The notes beneath the pieces were generated by a model, which saw nothing but the letters and a program-made list of their open reading frames with translations, ran no database searches and was not told where the DNA came from. Shown here in pieces: positions 17,215 through 25,733 of a stretch of 64,000 bases of DNA (within the stretch, counting starts at the first letter, position 1; each line of letters starts with the position of its first letter). The stretch spans positions 1 through 64,000 of the forward strand of contig NZ_LRTR01000758.1 in NCBI RefSeq assembly GCF_001550375.1, given 5' to 3'. Made by a program: the position numbers and the translations under genes. The DNA is from Streptomyces europaeiscabiei. Its GTDB lineage: Bacteria > Actinomycetota > Actinomycetes > Streptomycetales > Streptomycetaceae.

Positions 17215-17910
17215 CTACCGCGTCCTCACGAACCGGGCACGCAGGCCCGGTGCCACACGCTCGGTCGCGTACCGCACGGTGATCCGCGGCAGCTCTGCGT
17301 GGTTCCGGTCGAGGAAGTCCACCATCACCCGCTCGTCCCGGCGGCCGATCTCCCGCAACATCCACCCCAACGCCTTGTGGATCAGCGGCTCCGGATCCCG
17401 GCGCAGCCTGAGAACGAGTCGGAGGGTCGGCTCGAAGCGGCCGGCCCGGATCAGCGCCAAGGTGGCCAGCACGGCGATCCTGCGGTCCCACAGCCGCGCC
17501 GAGCCGGCCAGGTCGTCCAGCACATCCAACGGTCCGTCCAGGAGCCACGGCCCCAGCACGACATGCGCGGAACCATCCACCAGATCCCAGTTGTCCACGC
17601 AATCGGTGCGTGCCAGATAGAAATCGACCAGCTCCGTACGGTCGGCGCCCCGCGCACTGCGCATCTGCTCAGCCAGGACCAGCAGACCTGCGAACCGCTC
17701 CTCATGCACGCGGCTGTGCAGCAGAACGTCTACGTCCGTCAGAGGCAACTCCCGGTACTGCCGGGCCAGTTCACGCATCACGGGAACGCGCACACCGAGC
17801 AGCTCGTCGTCGTCCGCGGGGCTGAGCACCCGCACGAGCTGCGCCCGAACACGGGGCTCCGCATGATCTCTCAGCTCGGACCGCAGTCTCTGCAGGGTGC
17901 CAGTCGTCAT
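17215..17910 (-). CDS. AlkD-like DNA alkylation repair (HEAT-repeat) protein
   Basis: A protein of 231 residues from ATG 17910 (MTTGTLQRLRSELRDHAEPR); a longer frame to 18120 has atypical composition and no start signal. It is all-helical with HEAT-like units (VRVPVMRELARQYRELP, LWDRRIAVLATLALIRAGRFEPTL). It ends with DPEPLIHKALGWMLREIGRRDERVMVDFLDRNHAELPRITVRYATER, the segment typical of AlkD/AlkC-type alkylpurine glycosylases that excise bulky alkyl adducts. It acts on DNA in the cytoplasm. It is monocistronic. Assignment is strong from the helical pattern and C-terminal motif. Confidence 0.85.
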   Translation of the reverse strand: MTTGTLQRLRSELRDHAEPRVRAQLVRVLSPADDDELLGVRVPVMRELARQYRELPLTDVDVLLHSRVHEERFAGLLVLAEQMRSARGADRTELVDFYLARTDCVDNWDLVDGSAHVVLGPWLLDGPLDVLDDLAGSARLWDRRIAVLATLALIRAGRFEPTLRLVLRLRRDPEPLIHKALGWMLREIGRRDERVMVDFLDRNHAELPRITVRYATERVAPGLRARFVRTR

Positions 17911-17936
17911 GCTCACGGACGCTAGCGCCCTAGGTA

Positions 17937-18700
17937 CTGTCGGCGCGCTCGGGTTGCGTACCCGCCATGACCGAAGCAGCACAGGACAGGGTGGGGTTGT
18001 CGCCCACGGTCTCCACGGCGACTGACCTCGGCAACCTGGCACTCGCCGCCGCGGCGAGTTGAGGCAGCCTCGTGCTGACCAGCGCTTCGAGGCTTCCGCG
18101 GAAGAGAGCCAGGTGGCCACGGCTGGCAGGCCGTCTGCTGATCGTCACGGCAGTGCTCGGCGCTGCGGGGGAAGCGGTGGACGACCTGACCTCGGTCGCG
18201 GAGTACCACGTGCCGCGCCCGCCGGGGCCGGGGGCTGCACGGCCGTGGTGCGGGAGACGTCCAGTCGGAGGAGACGAGGCCGTCGTCCACGCCTACAGGC
18301 CTACAGGCCGACGGGGCTGTCTCCGGGCCGTCTCCGGGCTGCCTCCGGGCCGTCTCCGGGCCGTACGAGGTCACCCAACGCCAACCGACAACGAGGCACT
18401 GCGCTGGCCGGCACGATCGGTCGGGGCAGTTTGCCAGGTGGTCTACGTGCCCGTGGACAAGCAGGAGTCCCCACGGGACAGCCACGTCACGTCTCCCTCC
18501 GGTTCGTTCGGGCTCGGAATCCCGCACCAGGACCGACAAGATCAACGATCGGAGCGGCGGGTAAAGGATCGCATCACCGCGTGCCACAGCCGTGCCAGAT
18601 GCAGGAGTCACAAAGGGTCAACAAGGGTGACTGGCGGGCGAGTTACTGCCTCCTGTCGCAGCCGAGAAAGCCGCAGGTCACCGGCAAGACGCCCCAGCCT
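17937..18700. other. intergenic with 11-bp tandem repeat, no gene supported
   Basis: About 760 bases with no convincing coding frame. Positions 18314-18364 hold 4.7 copies of an 11-bp unit (gggccgtctcc / gggctgcctcc), preceded by a doubled cctacagg. Lower coding signal than its neighbours suggests the edge of an accessory insert. Confidence 0.6.
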
Positions 18701-18705
18701 CTCCC

Positions 18706-19065
18706 CTAAAGCGGTGGCTCCCTGACAACCAGCGGCAGCGGCCAGCCGGCGCAGGCCACTAGTGCGCCGCCGTCCTCGTTGAGAAAGAGCAGGGTGGTCC
18801 ATGTCCGATCGGCAGAATCGATCAGCCCTGTGCGCACGGGCCGGCCATGTTCGCGGATGAGTTGCACTGCTCGTTCCAGCCCAAGAGGTTCGAGTCCGTG
18901 CATCCGCATGCGCTGAAGACGGCGCTTGAAGACTCCAGCATGCTGGCCTGCGGGTTGTGCCCGATCTCCCACCCAGTAGGTGGCGCCGCTTCGGAGGGTG
19001 GCCAGAGCTATCACGGACGCCTCGTCGTCACCAGCCAACAGCGATTCCAGCACATGCCGTTCCAT
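18706..19065 (-). CDS. small hypothetical protein in tRNA-adjacent accessory patch
   Basis: A protein of 119 residues from ATG 19065 (MERHVLESLLAGDDEASVIA), with GGGGGG 6 bases upstream. It has an acidic N-terminus, a basic middle (KRRLQRMRMHGLEPLGLERAVQ), and ends in strands TWTTLLFLNEDGGALVACAGW. The family is not recognised. The size, the position next to a SUKH-type gene and the lack of a signal peptide fit a cytoplasmic immunity-type protein; this is inference only. Confidence 0.55.
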   Translation of the reverse strand: MERHVLESLLAGDDEASVIALATLRSGATYWVGDRAQPAGQHAGVFKRRLQRMRMHGLEPLGLERAVQLIREHGRPVRTGLIDSADRTWTTLLFLNEDGGALVACAGWPLPLVVREPPL

Positions 19066-19269
19066 GGTCACCCCCCGTTTGGATCTTGCGGTACAGCAGC
19101 CAGGTATCGCAACCCCGGCAATCGCCCCGCACGGCCGTGTCCCTGCGGGACCGCCCAGGGGCCGGCATGGCTGTGACTGCCCGATCCGGCTAGAGCTACG
19201 GGTCAGCAGGCGCTTGTGCAAGGGCCTGCCCTTCAGGGGAGGCCCTCTCGGGCAATCGTCGGCTGAGAC

Positions 19270-19887
19270 CTACCCGTCGACGTGCTCAGACCACCATCCT
19301 CGATCGGCTTGCCAATCCTGGAACCAGGCCACGAAGTCGGCCTCCGACTCGCCTGCCTCCCCCGCGTCCGCGTACGGGGCGGCGCATCCGTCTCCCAGCC
19401 ACCAGACCCGGCCGCGCTGAAGCCCGGTGACCACAAGTGCCCAGAACTCGCAGTCACGGTTGCCGCCCAGGAGGACCGAGCCGTTCTGATAGATGCCGTG
19501 GAGTAGAGGTGAGTGCTCATCATGGTCGTAGTAGTCGTACTCCCACTGCCACTCCTCCTCCAGCGGGAACGGCTCAGTGAACCTGCGTACCGCCGTTCCG
19601 TCGAATGGTTCGGGGCTGAGCCAGCAATCAGCCTTCCAGCTTTGCCACTTCTCAGGCAGTCCTCCCAACGGCAGGAGCCGGTGTGCAGTGGATGCGCCCT
19701 CCAGCGAACCGTTGGACACCTCCGCGACAAACGTCCGGTAGGGCTCCGGCAGTTCGACTCCGCAAGCGGCTTCCCACGCCCGTACGCCGGCCCAGCCGAG
19801 GGGAGACCGTCGAAGATTCCCGGGGACAGCATCGCTGAGGGCGGAGATTGCACTTCGCAGTCGTTGCCACTCTGAGTTATCTGTCAT
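19270..19887 (-). CDS. SMI1/KNR4 (SUKH)-family protein
   Basis: A protein of 205 residues from ATG 19887 (MTDNSEWQRLRSAISAL). It holds WEAACGVELPEPYRTFVAEVSNGS, the SUKH-fold signature (W..E..lg..LPe.yr.fl...nG), then LLPLGGLPEKWQSW, an acidic aromatic stretch (EEEWQWEYDYYDHDEH), GSVLLGGNRDCEFWALVVTG and a C-terminal ADFVAWFQDWQ helix. SUKH proteins often serve as immunity proteins against contact-dependent or polymorphic toxins; no toxin gene is recognisable beside it. It lies 200 bases from a tRNA-Ser fragment, consistent with an accessory insertion. Confidence 0.75.
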   Translation of the reverse strand: MTDNSEWQRLRSAISALSDAVPGNLRRSPLGWAGVRAWEAACGVELPEPYRTFVAEVSNGSLEGASTAHRLLPLGGLPEKWQSWKADCWLSPEPFDGTAVRRFTEPFPLEEEWQWEYDYYDHDEHSPLLHGIYQNGSVLLGGNRDCEFWALVVTGLQRGRVWWLGDGCAAPYADAGEAGESEADFVAWFQDWQADRGWWSEHVDG

Positions 19888-20087
19888 GTACGTAGTGAAC
19901 ACCAGGCCTGACGGCAAGGCCGTGGCCCGAGTACAACACGAGTCCGCTGCCTCACCGGCACCGCGGGCACCGTGCCCCATTTGTGCCCGATCGTGCGAGA
20001 AACCGTGGGGAACCACGGTCGCCACCGGACAGTCCGCAGCACGACGACCCCCGACCGATTCACCTGGTCAGGGGCCGTTCGCCTGCG

Positions 20088-20138
20088 GTGGGTGTGGGAT
20101 TTGAACCCGCGGTGACTCGCGCCACGACGGTTTTCAAG
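20088..20138 (-). pseudogene. 3'-half tRNA-Ser(UGA) fragment, candidate attachment-site scar
   Basis: On the minus strand the segment starts at the anticodon loop CTTGAAA (anticodon TGA) and continues through the 3' anticodon stem, a long class-II variable arm, the T arm (GGGTTCAAATCCC) and the acceptor 3' strand CACCCACC. The 5' half is absent: the anticodon 5' stem ACGGT is replaced by unrelated sequence. Tyrosine recombinases duplicate precisely this half of tRNA genes. No intact tRNA-Ser is in the window. Confidence 0.8.
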
Positions 20139-20177
20139 ATCGCTGGCGGCACAATTCCCCGTCGCAACGAACCAAGT

Positions 20178-20717
20178 TCAGAGCGCTTCCTTGGACGGAG
20201 TAACAGGCTCCCCCGACTTCCGTACTACAGGCAAGACACTCCACGGGAAGTTGATCCAGTCATCGGTCCGCTTCCACACGTACTCGCACTTCACGAGGGA
20301 GTGGGACTTCTCATAGATCACGGCGGACCGGACCTCGGCCACGGCGTCGAGGCAGAAGTCGTGGACGAGCTTGAGCGTCTTGCCCGTGTCGGCGACGTCG
20401 TCCGTGATCAGGACCTTCTTGTCGGAGAAGTCGATCGCGTTCGGAACGGGCGCGAGCATGACGGGCATGTCGAGGGTCGTGCCGACGCCGGTGTAGAACT
20501 CCACGTTCACCAGGTGGATGTTCTTGCAGTCCAGGGCGTAGGCGAGACCGCCGGCGACGAACACGCCGCCCCGGGCGATGGACAGCACTATGTCGGGCTC
20601 GTACCCGTCGTCGGCGATGGTCTGCGCGAGTTCGCGTACGGCGGTGCCGAACGCCTCGTAGGTGAGGTTCTCGCGGACGATCGCGTCACCGCCCGTCACG
20701 GCCTCCTCGGCGCTCAC
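20178..20717 (-). CDS. purine-type phosphoribosyltransferase
   Basis: A protein of 179 residues from GTG 20717, whose GTGA overlaps the dcd stop codon, so translation is coupled; a GTG 24 bases further in is an alternative. The core [19 protein letters not shown] precedes [20 protein letters not shown]. The PRPP-binding loop [19 protein letters not shown] (DDVADTGKT) is near residues 115-133. [17 protein letters not shown] closes the domain. It transfers phosphoribose from PRPP to a base (hypoxanthine/guanine/xanthine-type fold). Pairing with dcd indicates a nucleotide-pool salvage operon. Confidence 0.88.
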   Translation of the reverse strand: MSAEEAVTGGDAIVRENLTYEAFGTAVRELAQTIADDGYEPDIVLSIARGGVFVAGGLAYALDCKNIHLVNVEFYTGVGTTLDMPVMLAPVPNAIDFSDKKVLITDDVADTGKTLKLVHDFCLDAVAEVRSAVIYEKSHSLVKCEYVWKRTDDWINFPWSVLPVVRKSGEPVTPSKEAL

Positions 20718-21289
20718 ACCTGGGTCCGGTGGAAGTTGAGGAAGGACCGGGAGGCGGTCGGCCCGCGCTGCCCCTGGTAGCGGGACCCGTACCGCTCGCT
20801 GCCGTACGGGAACTCGGCCGGTGAACTGAGCCGGAACAGGCACAGCTGCCCGATCTTCATGCCCGGCCAGAGCTTGATGGGAAGCGTCGCGAGATTCGAC
20901 AGTTCGAGCGTCACATGCCCGGAGAAGCCGGGGTCGATGAACCCGGCGGTGGAGTGGGTGACGAGCCCGAGCCGCCCCAGAGAGCTCTTCCCCTCCAGCC
21001 GCGAGGCGAGATCGTCGGGGAGGCTGATGACCTCGTACGTACTCGCGAGCACGAACTCGCCCGGATGCAGGATGAACGGCTCATCCCCCTCGGGCTCCAC
21101 GAGCCGCGTGAGATCGGCCTGTTCGACGGACGGGTCGATGTGCGGGTAGCGGTGGTTCTCGAACACCCGGAAGAAGCGGTCGAGACGCACGTCGACACTC
21201 GACGGCTGCACCATGGATTCGTCGTACGGATCAATCCGCACCCGACCGGCGTCGATCTCGGCCCGGATGTCCTTGTCTGAGAGAAGCAC
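20714..21289 (-). CDS. dcd: dCTP deaminase
   Basis: A protein of 191 residues from ATG 21289 ([23 protein letters not shown]). It carries [30 protein letters not shown], the [13 protein letters not shown] active-site region, [21 protein letters not shown] with the catalytic Glu, and a C-terminal [16 protein letters not shown] nucleotide-binding tail. It converts dCTP to dUTP, supplying thymidylate synthesis, as a cytoplasmic homotrimer. Length and all motifs match the canonical enzyme. It is first gene of a two-gene operon with the phosphoribosyltransferase. Confidence 0.97.
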   Translation of the reverse strand: MLLSDKDIRAEIDAGRVRIDPYDESMVQPSSVDVRLDRFFRVFENHRYPHIDPSVEQADLTRLVEPEGDEPFILHPGEFVLASTYEVISLPDDLASRLEGKSSLGRLGLVTHSTAGFIDPGFSGHVTLELSNLATLPIKLWPGMKIGQLCLFRLSSPAEFPYGSERYGSRYQGQRGPTASRSFLNFHRTQV

Positions 21290-21429
21290 GCCCTGAGGAT
21301 ACGCAAGACGCGCGGACCGCCCCTAACCAGCCGGACGAACCCGCGCGCCTCGGTTGCTGCTACTGCTCCCGCTACTTCCGCTACTTCCGCTTATCCCGGC
21401 CTAGTCGGCTTCTGCCGCTTCTGCGGCTT

Positions 21430-21588
21430 CTACCGCTTTTGCAGCGCCACCGGTACGACACTGCGCAGCCGGGCACAGCGCGGGCAGCGCATGAGCCGGC
21501 CGGGGCCGAGGCGTTCGGCCTGCTGCATCGGGAACGAAGCGGTGCTGAACACGTGCCCATCGGCACAACGGACGACGGTGCGCTCCAT
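21430..21588 (-). CDS. small zinc-ribbon-like protein
   Basis: A protein of 52 residues from ATG 21588 (MERTVVRCADGHVFSTASF); TTG 21612 would add eight residues. RCADGHVFST, then RLGPGRLMRCPRCARLRSVVPV. The spacing C..GH...RLGP...RCP.C resembles short actinobacterial proteins that begin ECSRGHVF and end RCPVGRHW. Probably a Cys/His metal-binding knuckle. It sits alone between dcd and tRNA-Gly. Function unknown. Confidence 0.6.
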   Translation of the reverse strand: MERTVVRCADGHVFSTASFPMQQAERLGPGRLMRCPRCARLRSVVPVALQKR

Positions 21589-21882
21589 CAAGTCCAAGAG
21601 TCCCTTCCCCAAGAGCCGCGTCTGGCTGTCGACCTACGTCGACCTGACGACGAAGCGCCACATTACGGGATGATTGGGACGGCCCTCCAGGCGGCACTCC
21701 GGTTCCCGTCGAAGGCCCACCCAGACCCTCTTCCACGCCTCCACCGTACGCCCCAACTCCCGCGCCCCGCAGCCCCGTCCCTGCCCCGGAAACACGTCCG
21801 GGCCCCACGCTTTCAGCGCACGGGGCCCGACATGAGGTAAAGTAACGACGCGTTCCGACACCGGCACCGACCGGCGTCTTAC

Positions 21883-21956
21883 GCGGGTGTAGTTTAATGG
21901 TAGAACATCAGCTTCCCAAGCTGAGAGCGCGAGTTCGATTCTCGTCACCCGCTCCA
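21883..21956 (+). tRNA. tRNA-Gly (anticodon CCC)
   Basis: Acceptor stem GCGGGTG pairs with CACCCGC, discriminator T, encoded CCA. D arm TAGTTTAATGGTA. Anticodon stem TCAGC / GCTGA with loop TTCCCAA (anticodon CCC). T arm CGCGAGTTCGATTCTCG. The 3' end is a common actinomycete integration site; integrase and mobilization genes follow within 4-10 kb. Confidence 0.97.
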
Positions 21957-21961
21957 GAGAG

Positions 21962-21996
21962 AAACCCCAGGTCAGCAGCCTGGGGTTTGTTTGTTG
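21962..21996 (+). terminator. terminator downstream of tRNA-Gly
   Basis: A 10-bp stem AAACCCCAGG / CCTGGGGTTT with a 7-base loop, followed by a T-rich tail gtttgttgt. A classical intrinsic terminator. Confidence 0.88.
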
Positions 21997-22235
21997 TCTA
22001 GACCATTTTGAGGGCTTCGTGCCCTCCGCGTGCCCTAAGTCGCGCGAATGTGCCCACCAGAGGACCACTAGAGGGTAGTTTCTGACAACACGTCAGCCAT
22101 TTGTCTCGAATAGTGAGACGCATTTTCTGTGACCTGCACCACTTGCAGGCGTCGGGGTGGTGAAGTCGCATACGCAAAGCGACAGTTCGCGCTGCCGTCG
22201 GCTGCGGTGTCGTGCTGCTGACTGCCGGCCATCGC

Positions 22236-23246
22236 TCACGATGCGGCGGGTACGTCGTCCTCGCGCTTGTCGAGGGGGAGCAGGCTTGGGATGAGCCGGA
22301 CGTAGGCGACCATCCCCAGAACCTCGACCAGCGTCTGGGTGACCACGACGACCGCTGCGACCACGAGGGCGTCGGGCAGTGCCAGGGCCAAGGGCAGGAC
22401 GACCAGGGAGTTGCGGGTCGCGCCGGTGAAGACGATGGCCCGTCCGGCGCCAGTGTCGAGCCGGAACAGCCGGGCTATCGCCTTCCCGGCGAAGGCCATC
22501 ACCAGCAGGAACAGGACATAGAAGGGGACGACGACGGCGACGTCGGTGAGGCTGTCGCCGAGCTTGGGGATCTGGGAGGCGACCACGGTCAGCAGGGTCG
22601 CGGCCATCAGCGGCACCATCGTGGTGGTCGCCGCGTCGGAGACCCTCTGTCCGGCCGGCCGACGCGCGGCCCACGCCTGCAGGGCCCAGGCGAGGGCGAG
22701 CGGGATGAGGATCAGGAAGGCGAAGGCTTCGAGGAACGGGCCCGCCTCAACGACTTCGGCCAGCTCGGAGCCCATGAACAGGTACAGGAACAGCGGCAGC
22801 AAGAGCATCTGGGCCACGAGAAGCAGTGGGGTCGCGGCCAGGAGGCGGCGGCTGGAGCCGCCGGCCAGCCCGGAGAAGACGATCACGTAGTCCACGCACG
22901 GGCAGAGCAGTACCAGCAGCACACCGACCCGCACGGCCTGGTCTTCGGGCAGGAACGTGAACATCGCCGCGACGATGAGCGGCACGATCACGAAGTTCAC
23001 GGCCAGGGCCGCGGCGAGGAAACGGCCGTCGCGCAGCGAGCGGACCAGTTCGGCGGCCGGGACCTGGAGGAAGGTGACGAAGAGGAGGGTGCCGAGAACG
23101 GGGGGGTTGATGGCGTGCTCCAGCCCCGGACCGACGACCGGGGCCAGCCGGCCCAGCAGCCCGCCGACGGCCATCGCCGCGAGATAGATCGCGACCTGGT
23201 GGTGTTCCATCCGCTCGACCAGGCCCTGCGGTCCCTTCTGCGACAC
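22236..23246 (-). CDS. ACR3/bile-acid-symporter-family exporter (arsenic resistance type)
   Basis: A protein of 336 residues with about ten membrane helices. It contains LLVLLCPCVDYVIVFSGLAGG, whose Cys-Pro-Cys-x-Asp segment sits where ACR3 arsenite carriers have their essential Cys. GATRNSLVVLPLALALPD matches the second family signature. The family exports arsenite/antimonite by ion antiport at the cytoplasmic membrane. It is the last gene of a MerR - MerT/C-like - exporter set. No ArsR or ArsC is adjacent and the regulator is MerR-type, so the substrate could be another metal or organometallic. A longer N-terminus is unlikely. Confidence 0.8.
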   Translation of the reverse strand: MSQKGPQGLVERMEHHQVAIYLAAMAVGGLLGRLAPVVGPGLEHAINPPVLGTLLFVTFLQVPAAELVRSLRDGRFLAAALAVNFVIVPLIVAAMFTFLPEDQAVRVGVLLVLLCPCVDYVIVFSGLAGGSSRRLLAATPLLLVAQMLLLPLFLYLFMGSELAEVVEAGPFLEAFAFLILIPLALAWALQAWAARRPAGQRVSDAATTTMVPLMAATLLTVVASQIPKLGDSLTDVAVVVPFYVLFLLVMAFAGKAIARLFRLDTGAGRAIVFTGATRNSLVVLPLALALPDALVVAAVVVVTQTLVEVLGMVAYVRLIPSLLPLDKREDDVPAAS

Positions 23247-23348
23247 CCTGCCTGCTCCCTCGTGTTCGTACCGGCCGCCCCGCGGCAGACCTCTCGCCCA
23301 TCCTCACAGGTCACACGACCAGCTCGGACACCGGCGATGCTCGGCCTC

Positions 23349-23657
23349 TCAGCGCGACGGCGCGCTGTCCTTCGGCGCCGGCCGGACGGTGGGCATGCCG
23401 AGATCGGCGGGGGCCGGGGTGGTGCGGCAGGCCGCTGCCCGTCGCCGCCGACGCACGACGAGGATTCCTGCTGCGGCGGCTACGGCCAGTACCGCGAGGA
23501 CGGGCATCCACAGGGCGCCGATCGCGGAGGTGATACCGATACCGCCGAGCAGCGCCAGCAGCGGGCCGGCGCAGCACACGGCACAGGCTGCGATGGCAGC
23601 CGTGCCCGCGCCGAGTGTGCCCCACGGGCGAGGTGGACGGGATGAGGGAGGCGTCAT
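23349..23657 (-). CDS. small Cys-containing membrane protein, MerT/MerC-like
   Basis: A protein of 102 residues from ATG 23657, overlapping the regulator stop (ATGA). Helix 1 carries AACAVCCAGPLLALLGG, a vicinal CC pair as in mercury-transport MerT/MerC proteins. Helix 2-3 region is IGALWMPVLAVLAVAAAAGILVV, ending in an RRRRR cytoplasmic anchor. MerT-type proteins take Hg(II) through Cys pairs into the cell. Here the pairing with an ACR3-like exporter is unusual. It is co-translated with the MerR gene. Confidence 0.7.
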   Translation of the reverse strand: MTPPSSRPPRPWGTLGAGTAAIAACAVCCAGPLLALLGGIGITSAIGALWMPVLAVLAVAAAAGILVVRRRRRAAACRTTPAPADLGMPTVRPAPKDSAPSR

Positions 23658-24433
23658 GCGGTCGCTCCGAACAGTTCGGCCAGCATTCCGGCGGCGCTCT
23701 CTGGCGCGCGCACGCTCAGCTGAAGGGCATCGGGAGTCAGGTGCAGGGTGAAGTCGAAGAACGCACAGCAGCTCTGCTCGGCCGCGGCGAGCGCCGCGAG
23801 TTGTCCGGCGAGTTCGGCCTCCGGCGGGAAGGACAGCCGCAGCCCGTCGCCGATCTCCTCGCGCTGCTCGGCCTTCCCGGCGAGCGTGCGCCACTGCTCG
23901 ACGCGCTCGCCCAGTTCGGCGCCGCCGAGCGTGCAGGCGACCGGGGCGTCCCGCCACGTCTCCCGCTCCGATCCGGAGGTGGGGCGGGTCGGCGAAAGCG
24001 TCACCGGAACCGGTCCGGCCGCCGGGACACTGGTGGTCGTGCAGCCGCAGTCCGAGCCGCACGCACCCGCCGGTGCCGGGCCCGACAGCACGGTATGAAC
24101 TCCGGCCAGGTGGGCCGAGAACGCGCGCAGCTCGGCGATCCGACCGTCGGTGTCCTTGATCCGGTCGGCCACCAGCGGCAGCATCCGGGCCCGGACCGAG
24201 GCGCACACACCTTCCTCGCGGACATCCAGCAGCTCGCGGATCTCTTCCAGCGCCAGACCCAGCAGCTTGGCCGAGGAGATGAACGCCAGCCGTTCCACCG
24301 CGTCCTCGCCGTAGACGCGGTACCCGGACGGGGTCCGCTCGGCGGGCAGCAGCCCGGCGGTCTCGTAGAAACGCAGCGTCGTGGCCGGAACACCTGAGCG
24401 CTCGGCCAGCTGCGAGATGCGGTAGCTCGTCAC
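23654..24433 (-). CDS. MerR-family metal-responsive regulator with Cys-rich C-terminal domain
   Basis: A protein of 259 residues from ATG 24433. Winged-helix MerR N-terminus YRISQLAERSGVPATTLRFYETAGLLPAERTPSGYRVYGEDAVERLAFI, dimerisation coil to ~110 with Cys near residue 77 (EEGVCASV). A Cys cluster ACGSDCGCTT follows. The last ~90 residues are an extra domain with AEQSCCAFFDFTLHLTPDALQL. It is nearly twice the length of classical MerR; such fused forms occur in actinomycete organomercury or metal islands. A MerR-type operator with a 19-bp spacer lies directly upstream, indicating autoregulation of the three-gene operon. Confidence 0.85.
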   Translation of the reverse strand: MTSYRISQLAERSGVPATTLRFYETAGLLPAERTPSGYRVYGEDAVERLAFISSAKLLGLALEEIRELLDVREEGVCASVRARMLPLVADRIKDTDGRIAELRAFSAHLAGVHTVLSGPAPAGACGSDCGCTTTSVPAAGPVPVTLSPTRPTSGSERETWRDAPVACTLGGAELGERVEQWRTLAGKAEQREEIGDGLRLSFPPEAELAGQLAALAAAEQSCCAFFDFTLHLTPDALQLSVRAPESAAGMLAELFGATA

Positions 24434-24443
24434 ACCACCGACG

Positions 24444-24472
24444 GTAAACCTTCAACCCAGCTCGAAGGTCAA
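24444..24472 (-). promoter_or_regulatory. MerR-type operator/promoter of the metal-resistance operon
   Basis: Read on the minus strand: TTGACC, 19 bases, TTACCG. The dyad ACCTTC-N10-GAAGGT fills the spacer. A 19-bp spacer with a central dyad is the hallmark of MerR-activated promoters. The metal-resistance regulator starts 10 bases downstream. Confidence 0.72.
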
Positions 24473-24531
24473 GCCCGACTTCGCCTTGGTCCCCCTCCCC
24501 CGCTGTACAGAGCCGCTGGGGTCATGCCGCT

Positions 24532-24568
24532 CACGTGGCCCCGGCCGGAACTCGGCCGAAGCCACGTG
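24532..24568 (-). terminator. stem-loop downstream of the integrase gene
   Basis: CACGTGGC pairs with GCCACGTG and an inner CGGCCG / CGGCCG pair extends the hairpin. It lies 13 bases past the integrase stop codon (minus strand) and separates it from the metal operon. Confidence 0.6.
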
Positions 24569-24581
24569 GAGCTGCCGTGGA

Positions 24582-25733
24582 TCATGCCTCAAGGGCCTGC
24601 TGACGCCCGCCGTCGGCTTCTTTCAGCTGCTGTCGCACCTCGGCGTCGATGTCCTGGGCGAGCTTGCGCTGGTGCTTCGCCGTGGAGTGCTGGTAGATCA
24701 GCTGGGCCCGTTCCGAGGACTGACCGGCGCGGACCATGAGGTCCTTCATCTTGGCGCCGGTGTCGGCGGCGAGGTTGTTACCGGTGTGGCGCAGGTCGTA
24801 GAAGCGGAAGTTCTCCGGCACGCCGACCTTGGTACGCGCCTTGCGCCACTTGCGGCCGAAGGTCGAGCGGCGGAAGGGTGCACCCTTCTCACCCACGAAC
24901 AGGAGGCCGTCGGGCTCCTTCTCGGCGAACCACTGAAGATGTCGGCGTAGCTCGGGCTGCATGAAGTCGGGCAGGTACACGGTGCGCTTCCCCGCACGGG
25001 ACTTGGGGTCGCCTGTCACCCTCCTTCCGTTGGTCAGCTCCGGTGAGGCATGCGTGACGCGCAGGGAGCATTCGTCGATATCGAGACTGTGACGGCGCAG
25101 TTCGGCGAGTTCCTCAGGGCGGAGGGAGGCGAAGGCGCCGAGCAGGACCATGAGGCGCCAGCGCGGGCCCATGGCGTCGGCGAGGTCGAATACCTGGTCG
25201 ACGGTCGCGGTCGGGCGCTCGTCGGCCTCCTCCTTTCCTGCGCCCTTGATACGGCACGGGTTACTGCGCAGGAGGTCGTCGTCGACCGCCGTCTGGAGGA
25301 TGGCCTTCAGCAGGCGGTAGGACTTGGCGACGGTGGTGGCGCCGGTGGCGTTCAGTCGCTCGGCCCTCCAGGTACGGATGGAGGGCGGGGCGATCTCGTC
25401 CAGGTCCTTACCACCGAAGGTGGGCAGGATGTGCAGGCTCAGCAGCGCGTTGTAGCGGTCGACCGTGGTCGGGGCCAGGCCGCGTTCCTCCATCCAACGC
25501 AGGGCGTACTTCTCGAAGTTGACCGCGCCGGCGTCCGGGTCGCTCCATGCGTTGCGCTCGATGTCCGCGCGGACGAGGTTGAGCCAGTCCTGGGCGTCAG
25601 ACCTGGTCTCGAACGTCTCCGGTGCTTTGTGCCGCTGGCCGTCCGGTCCGAGGTAGCGGGCCTGCCATCGGCCGGAGGCGAGCTTGCGTACCGTGCCGAA
25701 CTCGCGCCGCCGCTGCGGCTTGCGTGCCGCCAT
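24582..25733 (-). CDS. int: tyrosine-type site-specific integrase
   Basis: A protein of 383 residues. N-terminal AP2-like arm-binding domain (GTVRKLASGRWQARYLGPDGQRHKAPETF), SAM-like core-binding domain (RWMEERGLAPTTVDRYNALLSLHILPTFG), and catalytic domain with Arg in ASLRPEELAELR, RFYDLRHTGNNLAA near residue 315, and a terminal Tyr in LIYQHSTAKHQRKLA. This is the standard integrase of actinomycete tRNA-integrated elements. Its ATG touches the excisionase stop codon, so the two are co-expressed. It most likely recognises the tRNA-Gly 3' end 2.6 kb away, but no second core copy was found. Confidence 0.93.
   Translation of the reverse strand: MAARKPQRRREFGTVRKLASGRWQARYLGPDGQRHKAPETFETRSDAQDWLNLVRADIERNAWSDPDAGAVNFEKYALRWMEERGLAPTTVDRYNALLSLHILPTFGGKDLDEIAPPSIRTWRAERLNATGATTVAKSYRLLKAILQTAVDDDLLRSNPCRIKGAGKEEADERPTATVDQVFDLADAMGPRWRLMVLLGAFASLRPEELAELRRHSLDIDECSLRVTHASPELTNGRRVTGDPKSRAGKRTVYLPDFMQPELRRHLQWFAEKEPDGLLFVGEKGAPFRRSTFGRKWRKARTKVGVPENFRFYDLRHTGNNLAADTGAKMKDLMVRAGQSSERAQLIYQHSTAKHQRKLAQDIDAEVRQQLKEADGGRQQALEA

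Noticed and set aside
17922..18725. Several 200-residue frames on both strands
   Set aside because: Arg/Pro/Ser-rich, no ribosome sites, no agreement between strands; treated as non-coding.
21930..21956. Second copy of the tRNA-Gly 3' end as right att site
   Set aside because: I scanned the flanks of the integrase, 31.3-33.5 kb and 39-41 kb by eye and saw no convincing direct repeat; a computed search is needed to be certain.
22212..23645. 477-residue plus-strand frame
   Set aside because: Very Gln/Asp/His/Arg-rich antisense of the ACR3-like exporter; no domain.
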